From positions 1,753,423 through 1,817,422 of the forward strand of contig NC_014253.1 of the NCBI RefSeq assembly GCF_000196655.1: DNA of 64,000 bases, written 5' to 3'. Origin of the DNA: Methanohalobium evestigatum Z-7303 (GTDB taxonomy: Archaea; Halobacteriota; Methanosarcinia; Methanosarcinales; Methanosarcinaceae). The position numbers and the translations under genes were made by a program. The notes below the pieces were generated by a model. The model saw only the letters and a list, made by a program, of their open reading frames with translations, was not told the origin of the DNA and ran no database searches. Positions 44,963 to 54,032 of this stretch are shown in pieces (the stretch's first letter is position 1; every line of letters begins with the position of its first letter).

Positions 44963-46447
44963 ATGTACACAATAACAACATCACAGATGAATGCAATCGA
45001 CAAAAATTGTGAATACTTTGGTTTAAGCACACTTCAACTTATGGAAAATGCAGGAGCTGGGATAGCAAAAGAAGTTAAAAACTTTATTGAAAGTGGTACA
45101 ATAGTTGTTATTGCAGGTAGAGGAAACAATGGAGGAGATGCTTTTGTTGCAGCAAGGCATCTGGCACAATATAGCAATTATAAAGTTAAAATCATACTTC
45201 TGGGTCGCAGTAGTCAGATAAAAACCGATGATGCAATTAAAAATTACCAGATTTTAAAACACTGTGATATCACAGATATCCTCGAAGTTTCAGATTCTAC
45301 CCAGATTTTAAATCTAGATTGGATTGATAGTGCCGATGTAATAATAGACGCCATACTTGGTACAGGTGTTAAAAGCAAAATACGGGAACCTGAATCCACT
45401 GCCATTGACATGATTAATAACTCTAAGGCAAAAACGATCTCAGTCGATGTTCCATCAGGTTTTGACCCTGACGGTGGTGATTTTGAAAAATCAGTGTTCT
45501 CAGACGTTACACTAACATTTCACAGAATGAAGCCCGGTCTTGAGTCAAAAGATATTAACAGATACGCAAAATCTGTCAAGGTCGTGAATATTGGGGTTTG
45601 TTCAGATGCTGAAAAAATTGTAGGAAGAGGGAATTTAGAAATGTTGAAAAAGCGTTCTGAAAGCAGCCACAAAGGTAATTCAGGCAGGATACTGATTATA
45701 GGTGGTGGAGCATATTCAGGCGCTCCCGGGCTTACTTCACTGGCTGCATTAAGAACAGGTGCTGACCTTGTTACAATTGCCACACCAAAAAATGTTGCAG
45801 ATATTATAGCATCATTTTCTCCAAATCTTATAGTAGATTCACTCTCCAGTGAGGTGCTTTGTTCTGAAGACATCCCCAAAATCAAAGATTTGGTTAAATC
45901 CCATGACGTAGTTATTATAGGGATGGGGATAGGACGGGATGACAGAAGCAAATCAGCAATTGAGAAGATAATCCCCTGTTGCCAAAAAGTTGTTGTAGAT
46001 GCTGACGGATTATACGGACTTAATTATAACAGCATCAGTGAATCCGGTTGTGAAGTTATTATCACACCACATGCAGGCGAATTTTCATATCTCCAGAACA
46101 AAAACACACCCAAGGATAGGGACTCACGTGCCTGTGACGTCATGGATTTTTCAAAAAATAATCATCTGATAACAATATTAAAAGGCAAAGAAGACATCAT
46201 ATCTGATGGTGAAAGGATATTATACAATCAGACCGGAAATCCGGGTATGACTGTTGGAGGGACGGGAGATGTACTTGCAGGAATTACAGGAGCGCTTTTT
46301 GCAGTAAATTCTGCAATTGATGCTGCATCCTGTGGTGCATTCATAAACGGCGCCGCCGGTGACTTAGCATTCGAGGAAAAAGGTTACGGTTTACTTGCAA
46401 CTGATATCATTGACAGAATTACAGACGTTATAAATATAGATAAATAA
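44963..46447 (+). CDS. nnr: Bifunctional NAD(P)H-hydrate epimerase / ADP-dependent dehydratase
   Basis: 494 aa nicotinamide nucleotide repair enzyme. The N-terminal YjeF-N/epimerase domain (1 to about 215: AGRGNNGGDAFVAARHL; SVDVPSGFDPDGG) is joined to a C-terminal ribokinase-like dehydratase (about 220-494: GKEDIISDGERILYNQTGNP and GGTGDVLAGITGAL). Both active sites look intact. It opens a run of same-strand genes to 50076. Upstream 230 bp to the IS element holds only AT-rich promoter-like DNA. Confidence 0.95.
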   Translation: MYTITTSQMNAIDKNCEYFGLSTLQLMENAGAGIAKEVKNFIESGTIVVIAGRGNNGGDAFVAARHLAQYSNYKVKIILLGRSSQIKTDDAIKNYQILKHCDITDILEVSDSTQILNLDWIDSADVIIDAILGTGVKSKIREPESTAIDMINNSKAKTISVDVPSGFDPDGGDFEKSVFSDVTLTFHRMKPGLESKDINRYAKSVKVVNIGVCSDAEKIVGRGNLEMLKKRSESSHKGNSGRILIIGGGAYSGAPGLTSLAALRTGADLVTIATPKNVADIIASFSPNLIVDSLSSEVLCSEDIPKIKDLVKSHDVVIIGMGIGRDDRSKSAIEKIIPCCQKVVVDADGLYGLNYNSISESGCEVIITPHAGEFSYLQNKNTPKDRDSRACDVMDFSKNNHLITILKGKEDIISDGERILYNQTGNPGMTVGGTGDVLAGITGALFAVNSAIDAASCGAFINGAAGDLAFEEKGYGLLATDIIDRITDVINIDK

Positions 46448-46459
46448 AGGAGAGATTTG

Positions 46460-46642
46460 ATGGTAAAAGATGAACGGAACATATATGTAGACATCGAAAG
46501 AAACAGAATACGCCTGGTAATCAGCCACGGAGAAGACGAACAGATTACTAAATTAAATCTTCATGAAGCAAGAGACCTGCTGGGAAAACTTGACGAAACC
46601 CTTGAAGATTATGAACAGCGGAAAAATGTACGGATTGACTAA
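46460..46642 (+). CDS. Small conserved acidic protein, unknown
   Basis: 60 aa from the ATG at 46460, behind GGAGAGATT; a TTG one codon earlier is less likely. It has beta strand NIYVDIERNRIRLVIS and helix LHEARDLLGKLDETLEDYEQRK. No family name recalled. It lies between nnr and moaC with short gaps, so it is probably in the same operon. Confidence 0.7.
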   Translation: MVKDERNIYVDIERNRIRLVISHGEDEQITKLNLHEARDLLGKLDETLEDYEQRKNVRID

Positions 46643-46659
46643 CACCTAATGGTGGTTGT

Positions 46660-47136
46660 TTGGCAAAAGAATTTACACATACTGTTGATGACAGAGTTCA
46701 GATGGTAGACACCAGTAAAAAGGATAGTGTATCACGCCAGGCTGTTGCTTCAGGAAAAATTATACTCACAGAAGATACAATCAATAATATACAATCCAGT
46801 TCCATAGAAAAAGGAAATGTACTGGCAACAGCACGAGTAGCAGCCATCATGGCTGCAAAAAAAACATCTGACACAATCCCTATGTGCCATCCCATTCCGA
46901 TTACGGGTATAGACACCAATTTTGATATTAACAATAATTATATTACAGCAAGTGTCAAGGTTAAATCGGTCGGAAAAACCGGTGTTGAAATGGAGGCACT
47001 TAACGGTGTTTCAACCGCTTTACTTACCATATGGGATATGGTAAAATCTGCTGAAAAGGATGAAACCGGTAATTACCCTCATACAAAAATCCAGGATATA
47101 GAAGTTGTTGAAAAAACCAAATCAGAATCTATATAA
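46660..47136 (+). CDS. moaC: Cyclic pyranopterin monophosphate synthase MoaC
   Basis: 158 aa. It acts with MoaA in the first step of molybdopterin synthesis, needed for Fwd. Signature residues are in MCHPIPITG and KTGVEMEALNGVSTALLTIWDM, with catalytic Lys and Asp retained. The start is TTG (GCAAAAG next) behind GGTGGT; no ATG is possible near the family start. TTG is also used by prs next door. Confidence 0.94.
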   Translation: MAKEFTHTVDDRVQMVDTSKKDSVSRQAVASGKIILTEDTINNIQSSSIEKGNVLATARVAAIMAAKKTSDTIPMCHPIPITGIDTNFDINNNYITASVKVKSVGKTGVEMEALNGVSTALLTIWDMVKSAEKDETGNYPHTKIQDIEVVEKTKSESI

Positions 47137-47198
47137 AAATTAAAAATAAGTATTAAAAATAGTTACTATTCTAATTAAAGGAAGAAGAGGTACAAAAT

Positions 47199-48056
47199 TT
47201 GAAGATAATAGGAGGACCAGCATCCCAGCTACTTGCATCCCGGGTTGCAAGAGAACTAAACGATAAACCTATACTTTGTGAATTTGATAAATTCCCTGAC
47301 GGAGAACAATATATACGAATACTGGATGAAGATATTGAAAATGAAAGAGTTGCTATAATACAGTGTACATATAGTGATTCTGATTTAATATCATTATTAC
47401 AATTAATTGATGCCTGCGAAGATGCAAAACAAATCAATGTGATTATACCCTATTTAGGATACAGCAGACAGGATAAAAAGTTCAAAAATGGAGAAGCAAT
47501 CAGTGCACGTGCAATCACCAGAACACTTACCGCAGACAATGTGTTTACTGTTAATGTTCATGAAAAAAGCATACTTGAATATATCAATGCAAACAGTGCC
47601 AATGACCTTGAAGCATCATACCTGCTGGGCAATCACATCGAGTCCCTTGATTTAAAAAACCCATTAATAGTAGCTCCTGATTCTGGTGCAATCTATCTTG
47701 CAGAAAATGCATCATCTAAAACCGGTATAGAATATGATTACCTTGAAAAAGAAAGGATATCAGGTGATGAAGTATCCATCAAAACAAAAAACATGGACAT
47801 CACCGGAAGAGATGTGGTTTTAATTGACGATATGATTGCCACTGGAGGTACAATGGCTGAATCCATTAAAATACTGAAATCACAGGGTGCAAATGATGTA
47901 TATCTTGCCTGTGTACATCCTGTACTGGCTAAAAACGCAGTTTTGCGTTTATTCAATGCTGGGGTCCGAGATATAATATCTACCGACACTATTGAAAAAG
48001 CTGAGAGTGCTGTCAGTGTCGCACCATTGATAGCGGATTCATTAAATAAAATATAA
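47199..48056 (+). CDS. prs: Ribose-phosphate pyrophosphokinase
   Basis: 285 aa, makes PRPP for nucleotide, histidine and tetrahydromethanopterin-type synthesis. ATP loop near CEFDKFPDGEQYIRI, the flexible catalytic region YLEKERISGDEVS, and the PRPP loop VVLIDDMIATGGTMAE. Archaeal class length. The start is TTG (AAG ATA ATA) at family position; GAAGAGG is upstream. Confidence 0.96.
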   Translation: MKIIGGPASQLLASRVARELNDKPILCEFDKFPDGEQYIRILDEDIENERVAIIQCTYSDSDLISLLQLIDACEDAKQINVIIPYLGYSRQDKKFKNGEAISARAITRTLTADNVFTVNVHEKSILEYINANSANDLEASYLLGNHIESLDLKNPLIVAPDSGAIYLAENASSKTGIEYDYLEKERISGDEVSIKTKNMDITGRDVVLIDDMIATGGTMAESIKILKSQGANDVYLACVHPVLAKNAVLRLFNAGVRDIISTDTIEKAESAVSVAPLIADSLNKI

Positions 48057-48103
48057 TTAAGACATAATTTTATATATTTGTCCAAAATAAAAAGGAGAAC
48101 AGA

Positions 48104-48628
48104 TTGACCATGACATTGCCTGAAGTATGCCCAATGGACAAAAATTCCAAATGCAAAAAAGAAGACTGCCATCTGTACCACATAGACTGGCGTACCGGTG
48201 ATGAGAATTGCACAATCGGTTACCGCTATACACATAGAGAAGGAAAAAGTTCCCAGTCTGTACAGGATAATTATGCTGACAATGTTCGTATGAAACTGGG
48301 CAAAAAAATAGATGAAACACCAGAAATCAGAGACCCAAGAGAAGAAGAAAATCGTTTTTTTAAATCAGACTTTAATATCGGTGAAAATGTCGGACAGGTG
48401 GAAAATGAAACTCATGAATCCAATAAAGCCGAGGCATCTAAGGTAAATGAAGTTGAAGAAATAAACGAAAGAGTTGTAACATCCGACAAAAATACAACTG
48501 TAATCCATTCCTACAACAGTAATGAAGAAGATGATTCAGAACCTGAAGACAAAAAGTCCAGAAAAAATATAGACAAAGCAATGGAACTTGATTTACCTGA
48601 AAACTACGAAAAAGAGTTCTGGAAATAA
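48104..48628 (+). CDS. Acidic protein with N-terminal Cys motif, unknown
   Basis: 174 aa from TTG behind GGAG, or 172 aa from the ATG at 48110. The N-terminal 45 residues hold Cys10, Cys18, Cys23 and Cys37 (CPMDKNSKCKKEDCHLYHIDW ... ENC), a possible zinc or iron-sulfur site. The rest is highly charged and likely disordered (REEENRFFKSDF, SNEEDDSEPEDKKSRK). No family recognised. The endonuclease III-like gene starts six bases after it. Confidence 0.65.
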   Translation: MTMTLPEVCPMDKNSKCKKEDCHLYHIDWRTGDENCTIGYRYTHREGKSSQSVQDNYADNVRMKLGKKIDETPEIRDPREEENRFFKSDFNIGENVGQVENETHESNKAEASKVNEVEEINERVVTSDKNTTVIHSYNSNEEDDSEPEDKKSRKNIDKAMELDLPENYEKEFWK

Positions 48629-48634
48629 TAAACT

Positions 48635-49282
48635 ATGAATATTTCAAGTCAGGACTTGATGCAGATATACCAGCACCTGATGGATGAATTCGGACCTCAA
48701 TACTGGTGGCCTGCAGACACTTCTTTTGAAGTTATAGTGGGTGCTATACTTACCCAGCAAACAAAATGGATAAATGTTGAAAAAGCAATATCAAATCTTA
48801 AAAACAACTACCTTTTAGATAAGAAAGCACTTGCATATGCAGACATTGAAAAGATTGAAGAACTTATTTACTGCTGTGGATTTTATCGACAAAAAGCTAC
48901 AAGGCTGAAAAATGTAGCCAATTACTTTTTTGAAAATGGGTTGGATTCTGTTTTCAATCAGGACATTAATAAATTAAGGTCAACACTTCTTTCGTTAAAA
49001 GGAATAGGTGAAGAAACAGCCGACAGTATAATTCTCTATTCGGCAGAAAAACCCAAATTTGTAATCGATGCTTATACAAAACGTATAATGGGATGTCTTG
49101 GAATAGATGGTAACTATAAACAACTTCAATCACATTTTGAAAGTAAATTACCGGTCGATGTTAACCTTTATCAGGAATACCATGCATTGATTGTAGAGTA
49201 TGCAAAAAACTATTGTGTCAAAAAACAATGTGATAATTGTCTACTTCTTAAAACCAATATAAACATTCACAAGAATAAATAA
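48635..49282 (+). CDS. Endonuclease III-superfamily DNA glycosylase, MagIII-like
   Basis: 215 aa HhH-GPD protein. Helix-hairpin-helix at LSLKGIGEETADSIILYS and the catalytic Asp in FVIDAYTKRI. The bifunctional Lys of endonuclease III, found in GVGRKTA, is Glu here (GIGEETA), so a monofunctional glycosylase without lyase activity is expected. The C-terminal Cys motif is reduced to C-x4-C-x2-C, so the usual [4Fe-4S] cluster is probably absent. Likely removes alkylated bases; the substrate is inference. Confidence 0.85.
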   Translation: MNISSQDLMQIYQHLMDEFGPQYWWPADTSFEVIVGAILTQQTKWINVEKAISNLKNNYLLDKKALAYADIEKIEELIYCCGFYRQKATRLKNVANYFFENGLDSVFNQDINKLRSTLLSLKGIGEETADSIILYSAEKPKFVIDAYTKRIMGCLGIDGNYKQLQSHFESKLPVDVNLYQEYHALIVEYAKNYCVKKQCDNCLLLKTNINIHKNK

Positions 49283-49290
49283 CGATAATT

Positions 49291-50076
49291 ATGGAGAAAG
49301 AACGCTATAGATGGATATATGAATCCATTGACATTTTTGATGATGTCGAAGAACTGGCAGAAAAATTCATGGAACCTGTCGGTGTGATATCATCTATACT
49401 GTCCCAAAAAACAGTGTCAAAAGTTAAAAAGACACAACCAAAAGTTCAAAAATACAGCCATAGACACCTGAAAAAATGGGAAAAAGGCCAGTCCATACAG
49501 GATATTGCAAAAGAAAACAAACTCCCTGAATCACTTATGGCCACCATTTTACTCAAAGAAATGGGTTATTCAAAAAAACAGGTATTCAACAACCCAGATA
49601 TTCTTTCTGATGAGCGTTTAAAAAAAGAAACTAAGGAAGTAATAGAATCTGATTTTCATTATTCACCCAAAGCCCACAAATTGCAGAGTATTCGAGGACA
49701 GATGGGTGAAGACATCATTGAAAAATGGCTAATACAAAACAATATTGATTATTATACAGAATATGACCTGCGTGAATACGGGCATACCAAAACACCGGAT
49801 TTTGTGTTAAATGATACTCTGATTATTGAAGGAACAGATATTCAATGGATTGAAAGCAAAGCCATATTCGGTGATGAAAAAGAACACAGCCATTATTTTA
49901 AGAAACAATTCAAACAATACGAAGAAAAATTTGGTCAGGGTATGATAGTTTACTGGTACGGTTATCTGGACAACATAGACCTTAATAACCATATTATAAA
50001 AGATTACCAGTTTTTTTACAGCTATAAACTTGTGGATGATGTTGAAAGCCTTTTAAGTTTTTCAATTCAGTGGTAA
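49291..50076 (+). CDS. TPD-motif protein (CDIN1/C15orf41-like, putative nuclease)
   Basis: 261 aa. Two N-terminal helical HTH-like regions (VEELAEKFMEPVGVISSIL; GQSIQDIAKENKLPESLM) and a C-terminal PD-(D/E)xK-like domain: RGQMGEDIIEKWL, the name-giving KTPDFVL, and IQWIESKA as the catalytic strand. The family is archaeal-eukaryotic and its human member is linked to dyserythropoietic anaemia; activity is unproven. It follows the glycosylase by nine bases, suggesting a DNA repair context. Confidence 0.85.
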   Translation: MEKERYRWIYESIDIFDDVEELAEKFMEPVGVISSILSQKTVSKVKKTQPKVQKYSHRHLKKWEKGQSIQDIAKENKLPESLMATILLKEMGYSKKQVFNNPDILSDERLKKETKEVIESDFHYSPKAHKLQSIRGQMGEDIIEKWLIQNNIDYYTEYDLREYGHTKTPDFVLNDTLIIEGTDIQWIESKAIFGDEKEHSHYFKKQFKQYEEKFGQGMIVYWYGYLDNIDLNNHIIKDYQFFYSYKLVDDVESLLSFSIQW

Positions 50077-50382
50077 TCAAACCTTATTTTTTACCTTCCC
50101 AGTGATACTTTGTTCTTCATGTATTAAATGATTAAGTGATTTCCCTGATGCATATGAAAAATTTACAGGTTTACTTTTAACTTCCTTTTTTTTCAGAACT
50201 GTTCCAAAATTACCTGCAACCTTGTTACTAAAACCCAGATGCACATGGCACTCATCAAGAGTTACTATCTGATTATCTATCTGGGACTTTAATTTTACAA
50301 GGTCAAGGTGCAACTGCCAGATCTTCTGACCGATTTCATCAAATTTTTCTCTGTTTGTGTCTGGTTTATCGAAGTTAAACAA
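50077..50382 (-). CDS. Hypothetical protein, about 101 aa
   Basis: Helical, soluble, unknown. The frame is open to a TTG at 50403; I prefer the TTG at 50382 (FNFDKPDTNRE) because GGGGGT lies just ahead. LHLDLVKLKSQIDNQIVTLDE suggests a short coiled coil. It converges with the TPD gene with no gap. Confidence 0.5.
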   Translation of the reverse strand: MFNFDKPDTNREKFDEIGQKIWQLHLDLVKLKSQIDNQIVTLDECHVHLGFSNKVAGNFGTVLKKKEVKSKPVNFSYASGKSLNHLIHEEQSITGKVKNKV

Positions 50383-50586
50383 TACTATACCCCCACTTCT
50401 CAATCCGACTTGCTAACAGAGGGAGAACGGTATAATTATTATCCAACCCCTGTCTCCCTCTATACTGGTATCTACCAGCAATATAAGTTAAGCAGGTTAA
50501 TCATAAATAATCTTAAGAAAGTGAGTTACAAAACTAAAATCTGTATTAAAATTACAGGATAAAAAAATTAAAAGTAAAGAAAAAGA

Positions 50587-50814
50587 TTAATTTGATGAAA
50601 GTATTCTGGACATTGAATCAAAGTTTTCTGACTGGAAATTAATGAGTTCATTGTTTCCTGTTTCTCTGTCCTTGTATAATGATCCCTGATTCCCCATGAG
50701 CATAAGCATGGTATTTACTTCTTCTTCAACAGGTTCCCTGTATTTGTAAAGTTCGAATATGTCTATCAAAGCACTTAATGAGTTACCCTGAATTTCATTA
50801 CTGATTCGAGTCAT
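50587..50814 (-). CDS. Small acidic hypothetical protein
   Basis: 75 aa, MTRISNEIQGNSLSALIDIF at the start. Mainly helical and acidic. I do not recognise it. It stands alone between two AT-rich spacers; the 220 bp to lysS contains probable promoter elements only. Confidence 0.5.
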   Translation of the reverse strand: MTRISNEIQGNSLSALIDIFELYKYREPVEEEVNTMLMLMGNQGSLYKDRETGNNELINFQSENFDSMSRILSSN

Positions 50815-51035
50815 TGATAATTAATTATGTCAAATAATTATTAAATACTTTCGGTTCGGAACTATACGAACAATTGGACTTGTTGCTATCATTAGATTTT
50901 TATTTAATAATAGTTAGGATAGAGATTAATATTACAGTTTGAGTATCAGATTAAAGTTAATATATTATTGCTGTTTAGTACAGCCGGAACTTAATTTCTA
51001 TTCATTTATATAAAAGTGTAAATCGGTGAAACAAT

Positions 51036-52628
51036 ATGGCAGATATCAAACACTGGGCAGATGTTGCAGCAGATAAAGCAATGGAACATGGACAAAAACA
51101 TCTTGTTGCAACTGGTATAACTCCTTCCGGTCACATACATATAGGCAACATGAGAGAAGTAGTAACCGCCGATGCAGTCTACAGAGCACTACTTGATAAA
51201 GATCAAAATGCTGAACTTATCTATATCGCAGATACCTATGACCCATTAAGGAAAGTATACCCCTTCCTCCCTGACAGCTATTCAGAACACATAGGCAAAC
51301 CTCTATCAGAAATACCCTGTCCATGTGGAAACTGTGAAAATTATGCACAGCACTTTTTAACCCCCTTCCTTGAATCTCTCAGCAAGATGGGTATTCATCC
51401 AAAAGTGTACAAAGGGGATGAACTATATAAAAGTGGTGCATATACTGATGCAATAAAAACTGCTCTTTTAAACAGGGATAAAATATCAAGAATCATAGAA
51501 GAAGAAACCGGAAAAGATCCTGATCCGGAATGGAGTCCATTCAACCCTATATGCAATGTTTGTGGCAGGATAAACACCACCAAAGTAGTCGATTACGATA
51601 TTGAAAACGAAACCGTTGATTTTGTCTGTTCCAATGGTCACTCTGGAACTGTTTCAATGACCGGAGGAGGTAAACTTAGCTGGCGCGTGGACTGGCCTGC
51701 AAGATGGCAAATACTTGGTGTCACAGTTGAACCCTTTGGAAAAGACCATGCTTCAAGAGGAGGGTCATATGATACCGGTGAGAGGATAGCAAAAGAAATC
51801 TATGGATATGAACCACCCTATCCTGTAGTTTATGAATGGATTATGCTCGGTAAACAGGGCGCCATGTCTTCATCAAGTGGTGTAGTAGTCACAATTTCAG
51901 ATATGCTTAAAGTTGTGCCTCCTGAAGTATTGAGATACCTGATAATCAAAACTAAACCGGAAAAACATATTTCATTCGAACCAGGCATGCCTTTGCTAAC
52001 ACTTGTTGATGAATTTGAACGTTTAAAATCCAGTGATGACATTGATGATGCTAACAAAAGAGTACTTGAACTTTCACATGCTTCTGGTATCTGCCATACA
52101 GACATCCCGTTCAAACACATGGTAACAGTATATCAAGTTGCAAGAGGCGATTTTGACCAGATAATTCAGATTTTAAAAAGAGCCGGGTATGATACAGAGA
52201 ATGAAAAATGTATACGTGGGCTTGTTAGCAATGTAGAAAACTGGCTTGAGATGTATGCACCGGATTTTGTTAAATTCAGTGTTAAAGAAAAATTGCCCGA
52301 GAAGGCGGCAAACCTTTCAGATGAACAGAAGGCGTTTCTTGGTGCTCTTTCTGAAGTTATCGAAGAAAGCGGCCACCTAAGCGGTGAAGAATATCATAAT
52401 ATAGTTTATCAGGCAAAAGAGAAAGATTCAAAAATACATAAAAAAATGGCTGATATTCTCGGCATTAATCCAGATGAGCTGGAACCTAACCCCAAAAACC
52501 TGTTCAAAGCCATCTACATTACAATACTTGGGCAAAAGTCAGGTCCAAAAGCTGGTTGGTTCCTTTCTTCATTCGATAAGGATTTCCTTATTGAAAGATT
52601 CAAAGAAGCTTCAACATACAGTCCCTAA
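51036..52628 (+). CDS. lysS: Lysyl-tRNA synthetase, class I
   Basis: 530 aa class I LysRS, an archaeal and spirochaete type unrelated to the class II enzyme. HIGH-like motif [16 protein letters not shown]-like motif [10 protein letters not shown], a zinc site CPCGNCENY with CNVCG further on, and an alpha-helix cage C-terminal domain (about 390-530). Charges tRNA-Lys. Methanosarcina species also have class II LysRS; none is seen here. GGTG precedes the ATG. Confidence 0.97.
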   Translation: MADIKHWADVAADKAMEHGQKHLVATGITPSGHIHIGNMREVVTADAVYRALLDKDQNAELIYIADTYDPLRKVYPFLPDSYSEHIGKPLSEIPCPCGNCENYAQHFLTPFLESLSKMGIHPKVYKGDELYKSGAYTDAIKTALLNRDKISRIIEEETGKDPDPEWSPFNPICNVCGRINTTKVVDYDIENETVDFVCSNGHSGTVSMTGGGKLSWRVDWPARWQILGVTVEPFGKDHASRGGSYDTGERIAKEIYGYEPPYPVVYEWIMLGKQGAMSSSSGVVVTISDMLKVVPPEVLRYLIIKTKPEKHISFEPGMPLLTLVDEFERLKSSDDIDDANKRVLELSHASGICHTDIPFKHMVTVYQVARGDFDQIIQILKRAGYDTENEKCIRGLVSNVENWLEMYAPDFVKFSVKEKLPEKAANLSDEQKAFLGALSEVIEESGHLSGEEYHNIVYQAKEKDSKIHKKMADILGINPDELEPNPKNLFKAIYITILGQKSGPKAGWFLSSFDKDFLIERFKEASTYSP

Positions 52629-52631
52629 TTT

Positions 52632-53294
52632 ATGATTACCGAAAATGAGAAGAGAAACTTAAAATCCCAGTATCTGGCATGGGAACAGGAATATTTCCAT
52701 GTCAAATGGGGTGGTTCAAGGTCTATAGAGATGGTGAGTTCCAGAATTTCACCGGGACATAAGATACTGGATGCAGGGTGTGGAAACGGTCGACATCTTC
52801 TCCCTCTATCAAAAGTTTATCATGTTACAGGGGTTGATATCTCTCCATCCGCACTCAAAAACTCAAAACTCCACCTTGAAAAAAACAATTGTTTTGCATA
52901 TCAAAGTGTTTCTACTGTAACCCATCTACCCTTTTCTGATAACATATTTGATTGTGTAGTATCACTGGGAGTATTGCAGCATTTTTATGAACATGAAAGG
53001 GAATTGACCATATATGAATTTTCCAGAGTCTTGGCTTCTGGTGGTATTTTGGTTCTGGAAGTTTTCGGTGTGGATGATATGAGGTACGGTAAGGGTGATA
53101 ATGTAGGAGAGGAAAATACATTCCTTCGAAACGGTGGAATCATCTATCACTATTTTACAGATAAAGAAATAAAATCACTTCTGGAAAAGTACAAATTCCA
53201 GATAACCGATATAACGAATATAAAAACCGAAAAAAGGTTTAATGGTGACACCTACACCAGACATCACATACGTGCAGTTGCACAAATATTTTAA
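52632..53294 (+). CDS. Class I SAM-dependent methyltransferase
   Basis: 220 aa. SAM motif I LDAGCGNGRHLLPL, motif II acidic VDISPS, and VSLGVLQHFYEHERE as in UbiE-like or tellurite-resistance-like methyltransferases. The substrate is unknown. It starts three bases after lysS, so it is translationally coupled or at least co-transcribed; a tRNA or amino-acid-linked role is only a guess. Its end overlaps the converging BofA-like gene by four bases. Confidence 0.85.
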   Translation: MITENEKRNLKSQYLAWEQEYFHVKWGGSRSIEMVSSRISPGHKILDAGCGNGRHLLPLSKVYHVTGVDISPSALKNSKLHLEKNNCFAYQSVSTVTHLPFSDNIFDCVVSLGVLQHFYEHERELTIYEFSRVLASGGILVLEVFGVDDMRYGKGDNVGEENTFLRNGGIIYHYFTDKEIKSLLEKYKFQITDITNIKTEKRFNGDTYTRHHIRAVAQIF

Positions 53295-53548
53295 AACGCT
53301 ATTCCAAGATAATTCAACAGGATAATTAGCAACGCTCCAAAGATACCACCTATTGCACATATAAGGAATACAATCCAGGAATAGGCAATCCCCAAACCAA
53401 AGACGATATTAGCTCCAATAAGAACAACAAGTCCCATTACAGTATTTATGATGAGCTTTTTCACAGATTTTAGTAATATATACAATACTACTGCTGCTAT
53501 TATTGCTATTACTATAACCGATAATTCTGGTGTTGGTATTATAGGCAT
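53291..53548 (-). CDS. BofA-like small membrane protein
   Basis: 85 aa from the ATG at 53548 (MPIIPTPELS), behind AAGGGAT. Two to three membrane helices: VIVIAIIAAVVLYILLK and IINTVMGLVVLIGANIVF with a further C-terminal one. The middle part KKLIINTVMGLVVLI is typical of the BofA family, which inhibits sigma-K processing in Bacillus. Archaea lack that system, so its role must differ and is unknown. Confidence 0.8.
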   Translation of the reverse strand: MPIIPTPELSVIVIAIIAAVVLYILLKSVKKLIINTVMGLVVLIGANIVFGLGIAYSWIVFLICAIGGIFGALLIILLNYLGIAF

Positions 53549-53588
53549 ACTTATCCCTTTCAAAAGAGGTATTAGATTTATATAAAAA

Positions 53589-54032
53589 TTACTGAGATGA
53601 CAAATTTTCCTCTGATGTTATCGATGTAATTGAATTTTGTATTATTTTGTTCAGTTCATCAGTATTTAAATATTGAGCAACTATCAGTTTATCGTAGGTG
53701 TTTCCAAGAACCATAGAAGACACATTTGATCCTGATTTATGCAGACAGATAACGGGCACATTTTTAGATATTGCATGACAAATTTCATAACCAACTCCTA
53801 TAGAAGGCACACTGACTTCAGCTATAAGAAGGTCACTCATATCGATTAAACCAGCATCCCTTTTAAAAATTTCCTGTTCACTCATTTCGGACTCGGTATC
53901 TTCCAGATTGGAATCCACTACATGCCAGCTCATAACCCTGAATCCATGATTGTACAATAAATTGCAAATATGATTGTAGACAGGAAGCATATCCCGTCCT
54001 CCACGTATAGAACCTGAGAAGAATACCTTCAT
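53589..54032 (-). CDS. Rcl/DNPH1-like nucleotide N-hydrolase or deoxyribosyltransferase
   Basis: 147 aa, Rossmann-like nucleoside 2-deoxyribosyltransferase superfamily. FSGSIRGGRDM at the N-terminus, DMSDLLIAEVSVPSIGVGYEI with the catalytic Asp/Glu region. The GSIRGGR loop is as in Rcl, which hydrolyses 2'-deoxynucleoside monophosphates. The ATG overlaps the U32 gene stop by four bases. A nucleotide-pool sanitising role is plausible. Confidence 0.85.
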   Translation of the reverse strand: MKVFFSGSIRGGRDMLPVYNHICNLLYNHGFRVMSWHVVDSNLEDTESEMSEQEIFKRDAGLIDMSDLLIAEVSVPSIGVGYEICHAISKNVPVICLHKSGSNVSSMVLGNTYDKLIVAQYLNTDELNKIIQNSITSITSEENLSSQ

